NCBI GenBank assembly: GCA_958295845.1
Contig: OY282376.1
Coordinates: 1,067,022-1,131,021 of the forward strand
Direction: 5' to 3'
DNA from: Caldilineaceae bacterium
Lineage (GTDB): Bacteria > Chloroflexota > Anaerolineae > Caldilineales > Caldilineaceae
Length of the DNA: 64,000 nt
Shown here: positions 35,036 through 44,493 of the stretch, piece after piece
How the letters are laid out: every line of letters begins with the position of its first letter
Position numbering within the stretch: the stretch's first letter is position 1
Notes under the pieces: generated by a model
Databases searched by the model: none
The model's input: only the letters and a program-made list of their open reading frames with translations
Told to the model about the DNA's origin: nothing
Program-made: the position numbers and the translations under genes

Positions 35036-36007
35036 ATGAGCACTTCGCCAACTGTTTCAGTAAGTGACCGCGATTATCAGGCGCTGACTTCCGCCGTAGC
35101 TCTACAGCTCCGGCCTGAATACGGCGTTCTGCGCCTGAATGGCCGGGACCGGGTAGACTTTCTCCAGAGAATGACAACCAACGACATCGCCCGCCTTCAA
35201 CCAGGCCAGGCCGCGGTGACAATTCTCACAAGCCCCATCGCTCGCATCGACGCCGTCTTCTCCGTCCTTTGTCGCCAGGATGACCTCATTCTGCTGGCGT
35301 CTGAAGGACAGGCAGATGTCCTGCGTCAGCGCCTGCAGAGTCAGATATTCTTCATGGATAAAGTGACCGTCACCGATGAGAGCGCCGGCATGGGCCGTCT
35401 GCGCCTGCTTGGTCCCGGGGCGGCAGAACTGCTGAAGTCAGTCAGTCTGCCCCAACCGGAATCCGATGATCATTTTCTTGAAGACGAGGGCGTAATCATT
35501 CTGTGGCAAGAGCGCTATGACCTCCCCGGTTTTGAGATCATCGGACCTGCCGTCAAGATGGGCGAGCTTCCGGAGAGGTTTGAAGGCGCCGGCGCAATCA
35601 CGCTCGCCGGCAACGTCGGCTATGAAGCCCGTCGCATCGAACTGGGCCGTCCGTGTCCCGGAAAGGAACTGACCGACACCTTTACACCGCTGGAGGCGGG
35701 CATTGCATGGGTGTGCGCCGAAAACAAGGGCTGTTACACAGGTCAGGAGATCATCGCCCGTCAACTCACCTACGACAAGGTATCTCGATTACTGGTCCGG
35801 CTTCGTAGTGAGCTGCCTCTGCCGGAGGGCGCGACCGTTAGTGTCAATAATCGTTCTGTCGGTACAGTCACCAGTTGCGCCCACAGCCCGTCAGCCGGGC
35901 CGGTGGCGCTGGCAGTACTGAAACGGGCCCACAATGTCGACGGGACCGAGGTCACAGCTGAGGGTATTGCCGCACACGTCGAACAGCTTCCTCCTACTGT
36001 GAGTTAA
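35036..36007 (+). CDS. ygfZ: YgfZ/GcvT-domain folate-binding protein
   Basis: 323 aa from the ATG at 35036 (TTGGAGACTCAG precedes it). It has the signature KGCYTGQEIIAR (K-G-C-Y-x-G-Q-E) near residues 227-238 that defines YgfZ, a tetrahydrofolate-binding factor helping repair or assembly of certain iron-sulfur enzymes. The N-terminal part follows the GcvT fold (LNGRDRVDFLQRMTTNDI). It heads a three-gene group with a lipoate ligase and DUF503. The co-location with lipoate ligase makes sense, since lipoyl synthase is an Fe-S enzyme. Confidence 0.92.
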   Translation: MSTSPTVSVSDRDYQALTSAVALQLRPEYGVLRLNGRDRVDFLQRMTTNDIARLQPGQAAVTILTSPIARIDAVFSVLCRQDDLILLASEGQADVLRQRLQSQIFFMDKVTVTDESAGMGRLRLLGPGAAELLKSVSLPQPESDDHFLEDEGVIILWQERYDLPGFEIIGPAVKMGELPERFEGAGAITLAGNVGYEARRIELGRPCPGKELTDTFTPLEAGIAWVCAENKGCYTGQEIIARQLTYDKVSRLLVRLRSELPLPEGATVSVNNRSVGTVTSCAHSPSAGPVALAVLKRAHNVDGTEVTAEGIAAHVEQLPPTVS

Positions 36008-36109
36008 ACGGCTGCGGCCGACCGTCAGTAGCACACTTTCAGTAGATTTGCGGACTTGAGAGAGTAGCCGGCCAACTGCAGCCAGCCAATATCTATCTTG
36101 CCTTTCCCT

Positions 36110-36943
36110 ATGCCATCCACACCTTGGCGTCTGATAGTCGAGGACTCGCCCCGCTCCGGCGCAGCCAATATGGCCGTGGACGAGTCAATCGCCGAGGCCG
36201 CGGCCGCCGGCGATGTCCCCGCCACGCTGCGCTTCTACCGCTGGCAGCGTCCTACCGTCAGCCTGGGACGCTTTCAAAAGGTGGCCGACGTAGACGAGGC
36301 CCGGGTCGTCGAACATGGTTACGACCTGGTGCGCCGTACGACCGGCGGAAGGGCGATCCTGCACGTCGATGAACTGACCTATTCCGTCGCCGGCCCAATC
36401 GCAGAGCCGCACATGGCCGGAGGCGTGATGGACGCCTATCTGCGATTCAGCAACGCCCTGCTATCCGGTCTGACAGTTCTGGGACTTAAGGCCGAGAAGG
36501 CCGGCGCAAGTGCTCGCGCCGGGCGCGAACTGTCGGCCGCATGTTTCGAAATGCCCAGCGCCTACGAGATCACAGCTGGCGGCCGCAAACTGATGGGCAG
36601 CGCTCAGAGCCGGCGTAAAGGCTATGTTCTGCAGCATGGCAGTCTACCGCTTCGGGGTGATGTCGCCCAGCTGGTGGAGGTGCTCGCGCTTCCTTGCGCC
36701 GCGAAGGACCATCTGCGCCAGCAGTTGCGCCGTCAGGCCGTCACCCTTGCCGAGGCTCTGAAGCTGCCGCCGGATACAGATCAACTGGATTTTTCCCGAC
36801 TAGCCGCGGCGATGGCTGACGGGTTCGCGTCAACGCTCGACCAGGACCTCCAACCAGGGACACTTTCCCCAAACGAACTTCGCCGCAGCGCCGAACTGAT
36901 CCGAACCCGCTATGCGGATCCGGCCTGGACTCTGCAGCGATAA
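36110..36943 (+). CDS. Lipoate-protein ligase A-type (biotin/lipoate transferase) protein
   Basis: 277 aa from the ATG at 36110. The BPL_LplA_LipB fold is shown by [25 protein letters not shown] near residues 70-88 and the lysine-containing [18 protein letters not shown] near 155-172. The ATG is preceded by CCTTTCCCT, a weak site. Such proteins attach lipoate or octanoate to the E2 subunits of 2-oxoacid dehydrogenases and GcvH; LipM/LipL-type octanoyltransferases are an alternative. Lies between ygfZ and DUF503 with short gaps. Confidence 0.88.
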   Translation: MPSTPWRLIVEDSPRSGAANMAVDESIAEAAAAGDVPATLRFYRWQRPTVSLGRFQKVADVDEARVVEHGYDLVRRTTGGRAILHVDELTYSVAGPIAEPHMAGGVMDAYLRFSNALLSGLTVLGLKAEKAGASARAGRELSAACFEMPSAYEITAGGRKLMGSAQSRRKGYVLQHGSLPLRGDVAQLVEVLALPCAAKDHLRQQLRRQAVTLAEALKLPPDTDQLDFSRLAAAMADGFASTLDQDLQPGTLSPNELRRSAELIRTRYADPAWTLQR

Positions 36944-36949
36944 CGTCAC

Positions 36950-37237
36950 ATGGCAATCGGGCATCTGACCCTCGAACTATACCTACCCCTAACCAGTTCG
37001 CTGAAAGATAAGCGAAGTGTCGTCAGACCCCTCATTGCCCGATTGCGCCGCGACTACAACGTCTCGGTCTGCGAAGCCGAAGGGCAGGATACGTTGAGCC
37101 GGGCCGTGTTGGAGGTAGCCTGCGTCAGCCAGAACGGTGCGCTGGCTTACAGGCAACTCGAAAAGATAGCCACCCGCGTTGAAAACGGGCGTCTCGACGC
37201 CGAAGTTGTCGATTACTTTATTGAAATGGTTGCTTGA
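36950..37237 (+). CDS. DUF503 family protein (YlxP-like)
   Basis: 95 aa, a full-length DUF503 domain: [20 protein letters not shown] near the N-terminus and [20 protein letters not shown] in the middle. Related YlxP proteins are small RNA-binding-like folds found near rbfA and infB in other bacteria; a ribosome-assembly role is suspected. Here it follows the lipoate ligase by 6 bases, so it is in the same operon. Confidence 0.9.
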   Translation: MAIGHLTLELYLPLTSSLKDKRSVVRPLIARLRRDYNVSVCEAEGQDTLSRAVLEVACVSQNGALAYRQLEKIATRVENGRLDAEVVDYFIEMVA

Positions 37238-37370
37238 GAGAAGAAGCTGGCGCGCAGACCTGCAGCGTGCAGGACTCTCTCTTGCCGGCGCGACCCGTAC
37301 CAAAGGTCCGTCGTCCCTTACGCCATCAGACCCTTATCCGCCCTGGCTGCTACTCATTGGTGAATGCAGT

Positions 37371-38330
37371 TCAGTTGGCCTGCGCCGCGAGAGGAACGCC
37401 TGGCGAGGCGTTTTGCCTGCTCAGCGAGAAGAGGGAGTCTTCCCGATTGTCTTGGGCTGACCAGCCGTAGTGGCGCACGACAAGCAGTGCAATGCTGACG
37501 ACAACGCTGATGATTGCAATCCACTGGGCGGTCGCCAGTTGGCCCATTACCCACGCGTCCGGGCGGAAATACTCGACCCAGAAACGCCCCATCGGGTAGG
37601 CAATGAAATACAAGAGCGCTCCGTCTCCTCGGCGCAGCTTGTGTCCGAACTGCCAGTAGATAAGAGAAAGCAACCCAAACAGCAGAATGCTCCAACCGGC
37701 TTCATAGAAAAAAGTTGGGTGAAAGCCATTGCTGGCGTACCAATCCAGCGTGGCTTGGGGGATGTCGGCGACACCGCAAGGCGGCGCTCCATCAGGGCGC
37801 TGGCAGGGATGTATGGGGTTGATGTAAAACGCCCACGGCAAATCCGTAGCTTGCCCGTACAGCTCCTGGTTGGCGAAGTTTCCCATCCGCCCGACCGCCT
37901 GGGCGACCAGCACATTGGGTCCGATATAATCCAAATAGCTCAGAAAGCTAAGCCCATTGCGCTTGGTATACAGGACAATGGCGATGATGCCGCCTATCAG
38001 CCCCCCATAGATGCCCAAACCCGTAAAGCCAAAACCTCCCTTACCTCCGCCCCACAGTCGTATGATCTCAAAAGGGTTTTCGCGATAGAAGGCCCAACCT
38101 GGCCCGTCGGCCGGTGTGCTGAATACATGGTACAAGCGGGCGCCTACGATGCCCAGGAGAAGCGTCCAGGCCAGAAGGTTCCAGATATGGTCCGGGTTTT
38201 CGCCGGCTCTCTGAGAAAGCCTCGCCGATAGCCAGGCGGCAATTACAGCGCCACCGACAATGAATAAGCCATACCAACCCGGAGCAAATACTCTGCCAAA
38301 GATTTCGAGTTCAAAAACGGTTGGACCCAT
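37371..38330 (-). CDS. lgt: Prolipoprotein diacylglyceryl transferase
   Basis: 319 aa integral membrane enzyme with about seven helices. The Lgt signature GRMGNFANQELYGQATDLPW is at residues 137-156, and the C-terminal HPTFFYEAGW region carries the conserved His and Glu. It transfers diacylglyceryl from phosphatidylglycerol to the lipobox cysteine of prolipoproteins; several such substrates are encoded in this window. It is separated from the convergent DUF503 gene by 133 bases. Confidence 0.95.
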   Translation of the reverse strand: MGPTVFELEIFGRVFAPGWYGLFIVGGAVIAAWLSARLSQRAGENPDHIWNLLAWTLLLGIVGARLYHVFSTPADGPGWAFYRENPFEIIRLWGGGKGGFGFTGLGIYGGLIGGIIAIVLYTKRNGLSFLSYLDYIGPNVLVAQAVGRMGNFANQELYGQATDLPWAFYINPIHPCQRPDGAPPCGVADIPQATLDWYASNGFHPTFFYEAGWSILLFGLLSLIYWQFGHKLRRGDGALLYFIAYPMGRFWVEYFRPDAWVMGQLATAQWIAIISVVVSIALLVVRHYGWSAQDNREDSLFSLSRQNASPGVPLAAQAN

Positions 38331-38457
38331 ACAGTTATCGTCGCCTTGTCAGTGAGAACGCGTCGTTACTTTCATTCCAGCAGTATAGAAGATCCTCGCA
38401 CTTTCGTGAAAAATCCGCCGTATGGGCGACTCGACCAAACCTGCGTCGGGTATCCCA

Positions 38458-39393
38458 TTATGGTCCCGGGGCACCATTTTCCAGCCAAACCTCCAACGTG
38501 GCGCCTACCCTTTCAAAACTTTCCTCTCCGAGCTTATCGACCTTATCTTCAATCGTATGCCAGTATGGGTAGGTAAAGTCGATGATGTCAATGGCAGTGT
38601 AGCCGGCCTCAAGAAAGGGTGTGTGGTCGTCAATAATTGGTGTGCCCGGCGCGAGGCGGAACCACTCACCGTATCCCAACTGTGCAGCAACCGACCAGAT
38701 TGCTTCGGTTAGACGCCGGTCGGAATTCGGTTCCCACAGAAGCTGCTGATCTGCATCGCCAATCATGTCTACGATGACCGTGTATTTCGGCGACTGGCAC
38801 TCGCCTAGCGCATCCAGATTCTCGACAAAATAGCGGCTGCCCAGAATCCAGTCCCATCCAGGAATGCGACCATTGTCCTCGGCGTCAAAAAAGGCCAGGC
38901 AAATCGTGTGGTTGGTGGTATCTACGTCCAGCGTACGGGCCAACTCGAGCAGAACCGCCACGCCGGACGCGCCGTCATTGGCACCGGGTACGGGTTTTTC
39001 GCGGTTGGCAGGGTCAGGGTCCTCATCAGAAAGGATTCGCGTATCGTAATGCGCGCCCAAAATGATCACCGGCCCCGATCCCTTGAAGGCAATGAAATTG
39101 CGCGCTTCCACGTCGGGAAGCGGACGGAATGGCTGAATCAGTACATCCCATCCATTCGCATTCAATTCCTGGACCATCCAGTCGCCCATCTCGCGATGAG
39201 CCGGTGTGCCGGTTATCCGTGGTCCAAATGCCATCTGTTCCTCTACATAATGCATCGCCTGCTCGGCCGAAAAGGACGCAGGGGAGACCGGCAATTCCAG
39301 CAATCCATAGCCCAGATATCCGAAAAACCCCGCAGATGCCGCCAGAGCAACCAGCAGCGTGATTTCGGTGCGAAAGGTCTTTGTCGTATTCAT
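38458..39393 (-). CDS. M28-family metallopeptidase, glutaminyl-cyclase-like
   Basis: 311 aa from the ATG at 39393, which places a membrane anchor near residues 8-28. The zinc-binding set is LGAHYDTR (His), GANDGASGVAVLLEL (Asp), FFDAEDNG (Glu), VDMIGD (Asp) and DDHTPFLEAG (His). The order and the DDHxPFL segment are those of animal and plant-type glutaminyl-peptide cyclotransferases (QC/M28). It would be an anchored extracytoplasmic enzyme that cyclises N-terminal glutamine or trims peptides. Confidence 0.86.
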   Translation of the reverse strand: MNTTKTFRTEITLLVALAASAGFFGYLGYGLLELPVSPASFSAEQAMHYVEEQMAFGPRITGTPAHREMGDWMVQELNANGWDVLIQPFRPLPDVEARNFIAFKGSGPVIILGAHYDTRILSDEDPDPANREKPVPGANDGASGVAVLLELARTLDVDTTNHTICLAFFDAEDNGRIPGWDWILGSRYFVENLDALGECQSPKYTVIVDMIGDADQQLLWEPNSDRRLTEAIWSVAAQLGYGEWFRLAPGTPIIDDHTPFLEAGYTAIDIIDFTYPYWHTIEDKVDKLGEESFERVGATLEVWLENGAPGP

Positions 39394-39621
39394 GAGGCGC
39401 CGCCAGTTTTCCAGGAACATGGGTTGATTTTTGGGCCTAGTCCCTCGGCTCGTGTAAGTCCAATGAAGATTGGTCTGATCCCGTATTACGCAGAGTCTAG
39501 AAAGTGGTCATTTCCACATGTGAGTGTGGCTTACGTCACTTGCCATCATGTAAAGACCGGTCTCAACATGCTCTCTGCCGCCGAATCCTGCTCAGCCAAT
39601 TGGGCAATCAAGAGACACGAA

Positions 39622-40995
39622 TCAGGAGCGGGCCCGCAGCCGAATTCGGATGGGCGTACCAACAAACGGGTAATGCCGCCGCAACTGGTTTTCCAGATAG
39701 CGAAGATAACTGAAGTGGGCCAATTCCGGATCATTGACGAACAGGATAAAGGTAGGCGGCTCGACGCTGGCCTGGGTTGCGTAATAAATGCGCAGGGGTC
39801 GCCGCTGCTTCGTCGCCGGTGGTGAACGGTGGTACGCATCCTGAATGACGCCGTTCAAATCCGAGGTCGAGATACGGTGCTTCCGTTCCGCCGCCACTGT
39901 CAGCGCCGTGGGCAACACCTTTTGCACACGCTGCTTCGTCAACGCGCTGATGAAAAGCACCGGCACGTAGTCTAGAAATTTGAGGTCCGCCCGCACCTTT
40001 CGCGTGTATTCTACCATCGTCTGTGTGTTTTTCTCGACGATGTCCCACTTGTTCACCAGGACAATTACGCTCTTGTGCGCTTCCAGTACATGGCCGGCAA
40101 TGTGTGCATCTTGCGCCGTGACCCCTTCGACACCGTCAATGAGAAGCAGGGCCACATCGGCACGATCGATGCTGAGCATACTGCGAAGTACGCTGTATTT
40201 CTCGATCCCCGGCTCCACTCTCCCCCGTCGTCGGATTCCCGCCGTGTCGATCAAGGAAATCTTCTGACCGTGGTAAACGAGGTCAGTGTCAATGGCATCG
40301 CGTGTCGTGCCGGCGATTTCACTTACGATGGCCCTCTCCCGACCGATCAAGGTATTGAGCAGGCTGCTCTTCCCTACATTCGGTCTTCCCACAAGCGCAA
40401 TGGCAACAACATCTTCCTCTCTCTCATCCCCAACCAGGCTGTCGGAAAGCTCAGCCGCGATCGAGTCGAGCAGGTCGCCAACACCTATCCCATGAAATGC
40501 GCTGATTGCGATCGGTTCACCGACGCCCAGCGCCCAGAACTCCGCCGCGTCCAATTGCCTCTGTTCACTCTCGGCCTTGTTGACCGCCAGAAAGACGGGT
40601 TTGGTCGTCTGCTGCAAAAATTCGGCAAGATCCTCGTCAGCTGCTGTAAGGCCATCTTTTCCGTCCACCACCAAGACAATGGCATCGGCCTCATCCACGG
40701 CAATCCGGGCCTGGTTCGTGATTTCGGTCACATAACGAGCGGAGTCACGCGCCAGAGGCGCCCCACCCGGTCGCGTAGCCCTGTATTCGGCCGTTTTCTG
40801 CGCTTCCAGACCCCCCGTGTCTATCACGACGAAGGAAATCCCGCTCCACTCCGCTTCCCCGTAAATCCGGTCTCGGGTCGTACCAGGCAGGTCCTCGACG
40901 ATCGCAGTTCTGGCGCCGATCAGTCGGTTGAATAGGGTCGACTTGCCCACGTTGGGCCGACCCACAAGCGCGACTGCTGCTTTTCGTTGTGTCAT
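39622..40995 (-). CDS. der: Ribosome-assembly GTPase Der (EngA)
   Basis: 457 aa with two consecutive GTPase domains. Domain 1 has GRPNVGKSTLFN (about 11-22) and DTGGLE; domain 2 has GRPNVGKSSLLN (about 203-214), DTAGIRRR and NKWD. A C-terminal KH-like domain (about 375-457) completes Der. It is essential for 50S subunit maturation. It follows cdaR by 6 bases and is probably part of the cdaA-cdaR-der operon. Confidence 0.97.
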   Translation of the reverse strand: MTQRKAAVALVGRPNVGKSTLFNRLIGARTAIVEDLPGTTRDRIYGEAEWSGISFVVIDTGGLEAQKTAEYRATRPGGAPLARDSARYVTEITNQARIAVDEADAIVLVVDGKDGLTAADEDLAEFLQQTTKPVFLAVNKAESEQRQLDAAEFWALGVGEPIAISAFHGIGVGDLLDSIAAELSDSLVGDEREEDVVAIALVGRPNVGKSSLLNTLIGRERAIVSEIAGTTRDAIDTDLVYHGQKISLIDTAGIRRRGRVEPGIEKYSVLRSMLSIDRADVALLLIDGVEGVTAQDAHIAGHVLEAHKSVIVLVNKWDIVEKNTQTMVEYTRKVRADLKFLDYVPVLFISALTKQRVQKVLPTALTVAAERKHRISTSDLNGVIQDAYHRSPPATKQRRPLRIYYATQASVEPPTFILFVNDPELAHFSYLRYLENQLRRHYPFVGTPIRIRLRARS

Positions 40996-41001
40996 GTCAG
41001 G

Positions 41002-42396
41002 TCAATTGGACGATGAAGGTGTTGCCGTCGGCGGCGGCTCAGTTTGCTCTGGCGCCGGAACGGGCGAAGGTTGCACCGTTTCACTTGCCGACGGCGGAGG
41101 CGTCTCCGATGATTCCGCTTCAGTCTCGGCCGTCGGTTCCACCGGTTGAGGCACCGGAGTTGCCGGCGTCTCAACCGGCTCAGGCGTCGCCGTGGCAGTC
41201 GGTGTGATCAGTGATTCAATCAACACCTCAATCGCTTCAGGGATTACGCCCTGTTCAACGATTCCTTCGGGCACCACAACCGTCGGTTCGACCAGGTGGC
41301 TGCCGGGCAACAGTCCAGTCAGGTCCAAGAGCACGCGCACCTCTTCAGGGCCCAGCAGTTCCAACCGCGGCAGCGGGCCGCTCACGATCACTTCGACCTC
41401 CTCCAATGATACGGTGATTCGCATGTCATCGCCCGCGCCCTGTATGACAGGATGGCGAGTGACGGTCAGGCTGCTTTCCAGCGGCGCAACGCCCACTGTC
41501 ACCAGGACGCTTTCCTGAAGTGTGGAAACATTCTCTGGCAATATCAGCGGCAGGCGTTCCCGTACGTCGTCTATCGCGCCTTCAATAAGTAGAGGTGTCG
41601 TCTCCACAAATCCTGGTACTTCCCGCAGTGCGTTGGGGCTGCCTGTCAGGACAACAGTCTGTGGCTCGACACTCACTCCAGTCAGGCGGTAATTGGGGGA
41701 AGGCAGACCCTTCACATCGGCGCGCACAACCACCTCTTTCCGCCCAGGCGGCTGCACTACGGGCACTACGATTCGGGCATTGCCAGGTTCAATTTCGACC
41801 CTTTCCACCTCCAGGTTCTGGGCACTACGGGCGATGAGCGGCCGAACCTGCTCTACCTGGCTCTTGGCATTGCGGAGAAAGACAGTTGCGACTACCGACC
41901 GAACCTGCGTTACAAGTGTCCGCGGGCCGGAAATCTCTACCTCAATCGGCTCCGATAGCGGTTCTTGCCATTCGTACCCAAAAGCCGGGCTGTCCATTAC
42001 TTCCACCTCTATTGGAACAAACCGGGAAATCACAGGCTCCAGCTGTATGAGCAGCTGCCGCGGTTCAAGAGCGATGACTTCGACATCGGGATTCAGAGCA
42101 GTAACCACTACCTCCACCTCGTGGCTGCCCGAAGTCAGATTTGCCAAGTCTAAGACCGCGCTGAAATCGTCCATCTGCAGTGATTCCAGCGTGCGCTGAG
42201 GGGCTCGGATCGTCAGCACCGCAGTGCGATTCGTCAAGTCCTGCACGCTCTGCAATCCCGGCCCCATATTGCGCAGCTCTATAAGTATCGGCTCTTCAAA
42301 CTCCTGCCGAATCATCGGGTTTTCCTGGTCGATCGCAATAAACCACACGACAAATGCCAACAGAACCGACAGAAGCAGTGTCGTTGTCGGTTTCAT
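41002..42396 (-). CDS. cdaR: YbbR-domain protein CdaR, regulator of diadenylate cyclase
   Basis: 464 aa from the ATG at 42396, which puts a single membrane helix (TLLLSVLLAFVVWFIAID) at the N-terminus, as is normal in CdaR; the frame also has an ATG at 42456 that overlaps the cdaA end by 35 bases. The extracytoplasmic part has repeated YbbR domains (each with an IEV/IEVEVM strand near a GPR or GSP turn). The C-terminal 65 residues are a proline/threonine/glutamate-rich tail. It controls the cyclase CdaA upstream. Confidence 0.9.
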   Translation of the reverse strand: MKPTTTLLLSVLLAFVVWFIAIDQENPMIRQEFEEPILIELRNMGPGLQSVQDLTNRTAVLTIRAPQRTLESLQMDDFSAVLDLANLTSGSHEVEVVVTALNPDVEVIALEPRQLLIQLEPVISRFVPIEVEVMDSPAFGYEWQEPLSEPIEVEISGPRTLVTQVRSVVATVFLRNAKSQVEQVRPLIARSAQNLEVERVEIEPGNARIVVPVVQPPGRKEVVVRADVKGLPSPNYRLTGVSVEPQTVVLTGSPNALREVPGFVETTPLLIEGAIDDVRERLPLILPENVSTLQESVLVTVGVAPLESSLTVTRHPVIQGAGDDMRITVSLEEVEVIVSGPLPRLELLGPEEVRVLLDLTGLLPGSHLVEPTVVVPEGIVEQGVIPEAIEVLIESLITPTATATPEPVETPATPVPQPVEPTAETEAESSETPPPSASETVQPSPVPAPEQTEPPPTATPSSSN

Positions 42397-42421
42397 GGAG
42401 CGACCGTATCGCCGAATTTCA

Positions 42422-43240
42422 TTAAACCTCAGCAAGAAACTCTCCGGTCTCTGCATTGCCCATTATCGGCCGTGGCTCATAGAACTCGGTAAGCCTTCCC
42501 CGCAACTCGTTCGCATCCAGACGACGAACCATGCGGCCGCCCGTTGCGATCGAGATCGCTCCCGTCTCTTCGGAAACGACCACACTCATGGCATCCGTCA
42601 ACTCCGTGATCCCGATTGCGGCCCGGTGCCGGGTGCCCAGCTGGTGGTCGGCAATATTACGGTTTGTGAGAGGCAAAATACATGACGCTGCTGCAACTTT
42701 GCCGTCCTGGACGATCACCGCCCCGTCGTGGAGTGGTGTCCCCGGGAAAAAAACCGTCAGCAGAAGCTCATCAGTCAGTTCACCCTCGATTTTGACGCCG
42801 CGGTCGATATACTCCATCAACCCGCCGCTTCCTTCCAGCACAAGCAAAGTGCCATGCCGCCGCGCCGACAACTGCTCGCATGCGCGGACGATCTCATTGA
42901 TCAGCGGTTCGGCGCCCCCACTGGTGCGCCGTAAGAAGAACGGCGTCCTTCGCCCCACCTGTTCAAGAACGCGGCGAATCTCCGGCTGGAAAATCACCGG
43001 GATCGACACAAAAACAACCAGGGAACTATTGCGTAACAGCCAACTGAATGCGGTCAACTCGACTGTGCGGACAAGAACAAATACGAAAATGCCGATCATC
43101 AAAATGCCAAGTACAAGCTGCGCGGCCTGCGTTCCTCGCAGCAAATGTAGCAATGCGTAGAAGATCAGCATGAGCAGGAAGAGATCTACTATGTTCTGCC
43201 AGTCGGTTAGGCGACTGAGAATTGCCACAAAGTCAGTCAT
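42422..43240 (-). CDS. cdaA: Diadenylate cyclase CdaA (c-di-AMP synthase)
   Basis: 272 aa. Three N-terminal membrane helices are followed by a DAC domain (about 110-240), with the catalytic motifs DGAVIV near 172-177 and GTRHRAAIG near 206-214. It makes cyclic di-AMP, which controls potassium and osmotic homeostasis. The adjacent cdaR supplies the regulator; glmM, the usual third gene of this operon, is replaced here by der. Confidence 0.96.
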   Translation of the reverse strand: MTDFVAILSRLTDWQNIVDLFLLMLIFYALLHLLRGTQAAQLVLGILMIGIFVFVLVRTVELTAFSWLLRNSSLVVFVSIPVIFQPEIRRVLEQVGRRTPFFLRRTSGGAEPLINEIVRACEQLSARRHGTLLVLEGSGGLMEYIDRGVKIEGELTDELLLTVFFPGTPLHDGAVIVQDGKVAAASCILPLTNRNIADHQLGTRHRAAIGITELTDAMSVVVSEETGAISIATGGRMVRRLDANELRGRLTEFYEPRPIMGNAETGEFLAEV

Positions 43241-43415
43241 GTTACCCTCTCTTCACGGAGGAATCCTCGTTGGATCCGTCTCCGCCGCCCGAATGGTTCG
43301 CCCGCTTCTGCCCCAAAATCATGGTTCAAAGTAAATTCCACCAGGTGAAAAGTTTCTTGCTCCTACTGGACATTAAACTGCTTCCTGCCCTTTTAGTCTG
43401 TTAGATCGCGTCCCC

Positions 43416-44351
43416 TCACGCTGGCAACTCCACACCGCCAAGCAAATGCGCAAGAACCGCCTTCTGCGCATGAAGCCGGTTGTGGGCCTGCGGAAAGACG
43501 CGGCTGTGGTCGCCGTCGGCCACTGCGTCGGATATCTCTTCGCCGCGGTGGGCGGGAAGGCAGTGCATGACAAGCACTTCTTCATTCTCCGCCCGCTGTA
43601 CCAGCTCCGAGTTTATCTGGTATGGCGGAAGGACAGCCATTCTTTCTTCCCGCTCTTCCTCGTCGCCCATGCTGACCCAGACATCCGTGTACAGCACATC
43701 CGCACCCCGTACGCCATTCAAATCGTCTGTAACTTCGACCTCTGCCTCCGCCGCATCCAACACATCCCCGGACGGAACGTACCCCCGCGGCGCAACTATC
43801 CGCACGTTGAGGCCGACCTTGCCCGCGGCCATCAGCAGGCTCGTCGCAACATTGTTAGCGCCGTCACCCACGTAGACCAGCGTCCTGTCCTCTACCGAAC
43901 CGAACTGTTCCCAGATTGTGAACACATCAGTCAGGGCTTGGCACGGATGGCTGAAGTCACTCAAACCGTTGATGACTGGCACGCTTCCCCACGCCACCAT
44001 CTCCTCGATATGGCGATGGGCAAAGACGCGCGCCATCACGCCGTCCACGTAGCCACCCAGTACACGGATCACATCTGCCGGGCTCTCGCGCGTACCCAGG
44101 CCGACCTCCGCCGGACTGAGATAGAATGCGTAACCTCCCAGATGTTGCATGCCCATTTCAAAGCTGACTCGAGTGCGCAGCGAAGGCTTCTCAAAGAGCA
44201 TCGCCAGTGATTTACCTGCCAGAATCGGGCTGTTGCACCCGCGCTCCGCCAACTCGTCCTTCAGCTGTTTTGCCAGCCTCAGAAGTCCCCAGAACTGCTC
44301 ACTCGTAAGAGTATCAATGCCAGTAAAATGGTTGAGGGGCGTAACGCTCAC
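43416..44351 (-). CDS. argF: Ornithine carbamoyltransferase
   Basis: 311 aa starting at a GTG preceded by GGGAGAAGATT. The carbamoyl-phosphate site is [11 protein letters not shown] near residues 55-65, HPCQALTD is near 137-144 and the ornithine-binding loop is [10 protein letters not shown] near 265-274. HCLP is diagnostic of ornithine rather than aspartate carbamoyltransferase. The step makes citrulline in arginine synthesis. No other arg gene is nearby. Confidence 0.95.
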   Translation of the reverse strand: MSVTPLNHFTGIDTLTSEQFWGLLRLAKQLKDELAERGCNSPILAGKSLAMLFEKPSLRTRVSFEMGMQHLGGYAFYLSPAEVGLGTRESPADVIRVLGGYVDGVMARVFAHRHIEEMVAWGSVPVINGLSDFSHPCQALTDVFTIWEQFGSVEDRTLVYVGDGANNVATSLLMAAGKVGLNVRIVAPRGYVPSGDVLDAAEAEVEVTDDLNGVRGADVLYTDVWVSMGDEEEREERMAVLPPYQINSELVQRAENEEVLVMHCLPAHRGEEISDAVADGDHSRVFPQAHNRLHAQKAVLAHLLGGVELPA

Positions 44352-44493
44352 AATCTTCTCCCGCGTATGGCCTTAGGGACAGGTCTCCAAGGCAATGGTG
44401 GATGTATCCGAGAATTAAGACGAACAATTCGGTCGGGAAGTTCCAATCCTGACTATTCTTTCCGGTACAGGGCCAGTCAGACCCCATCATCCG

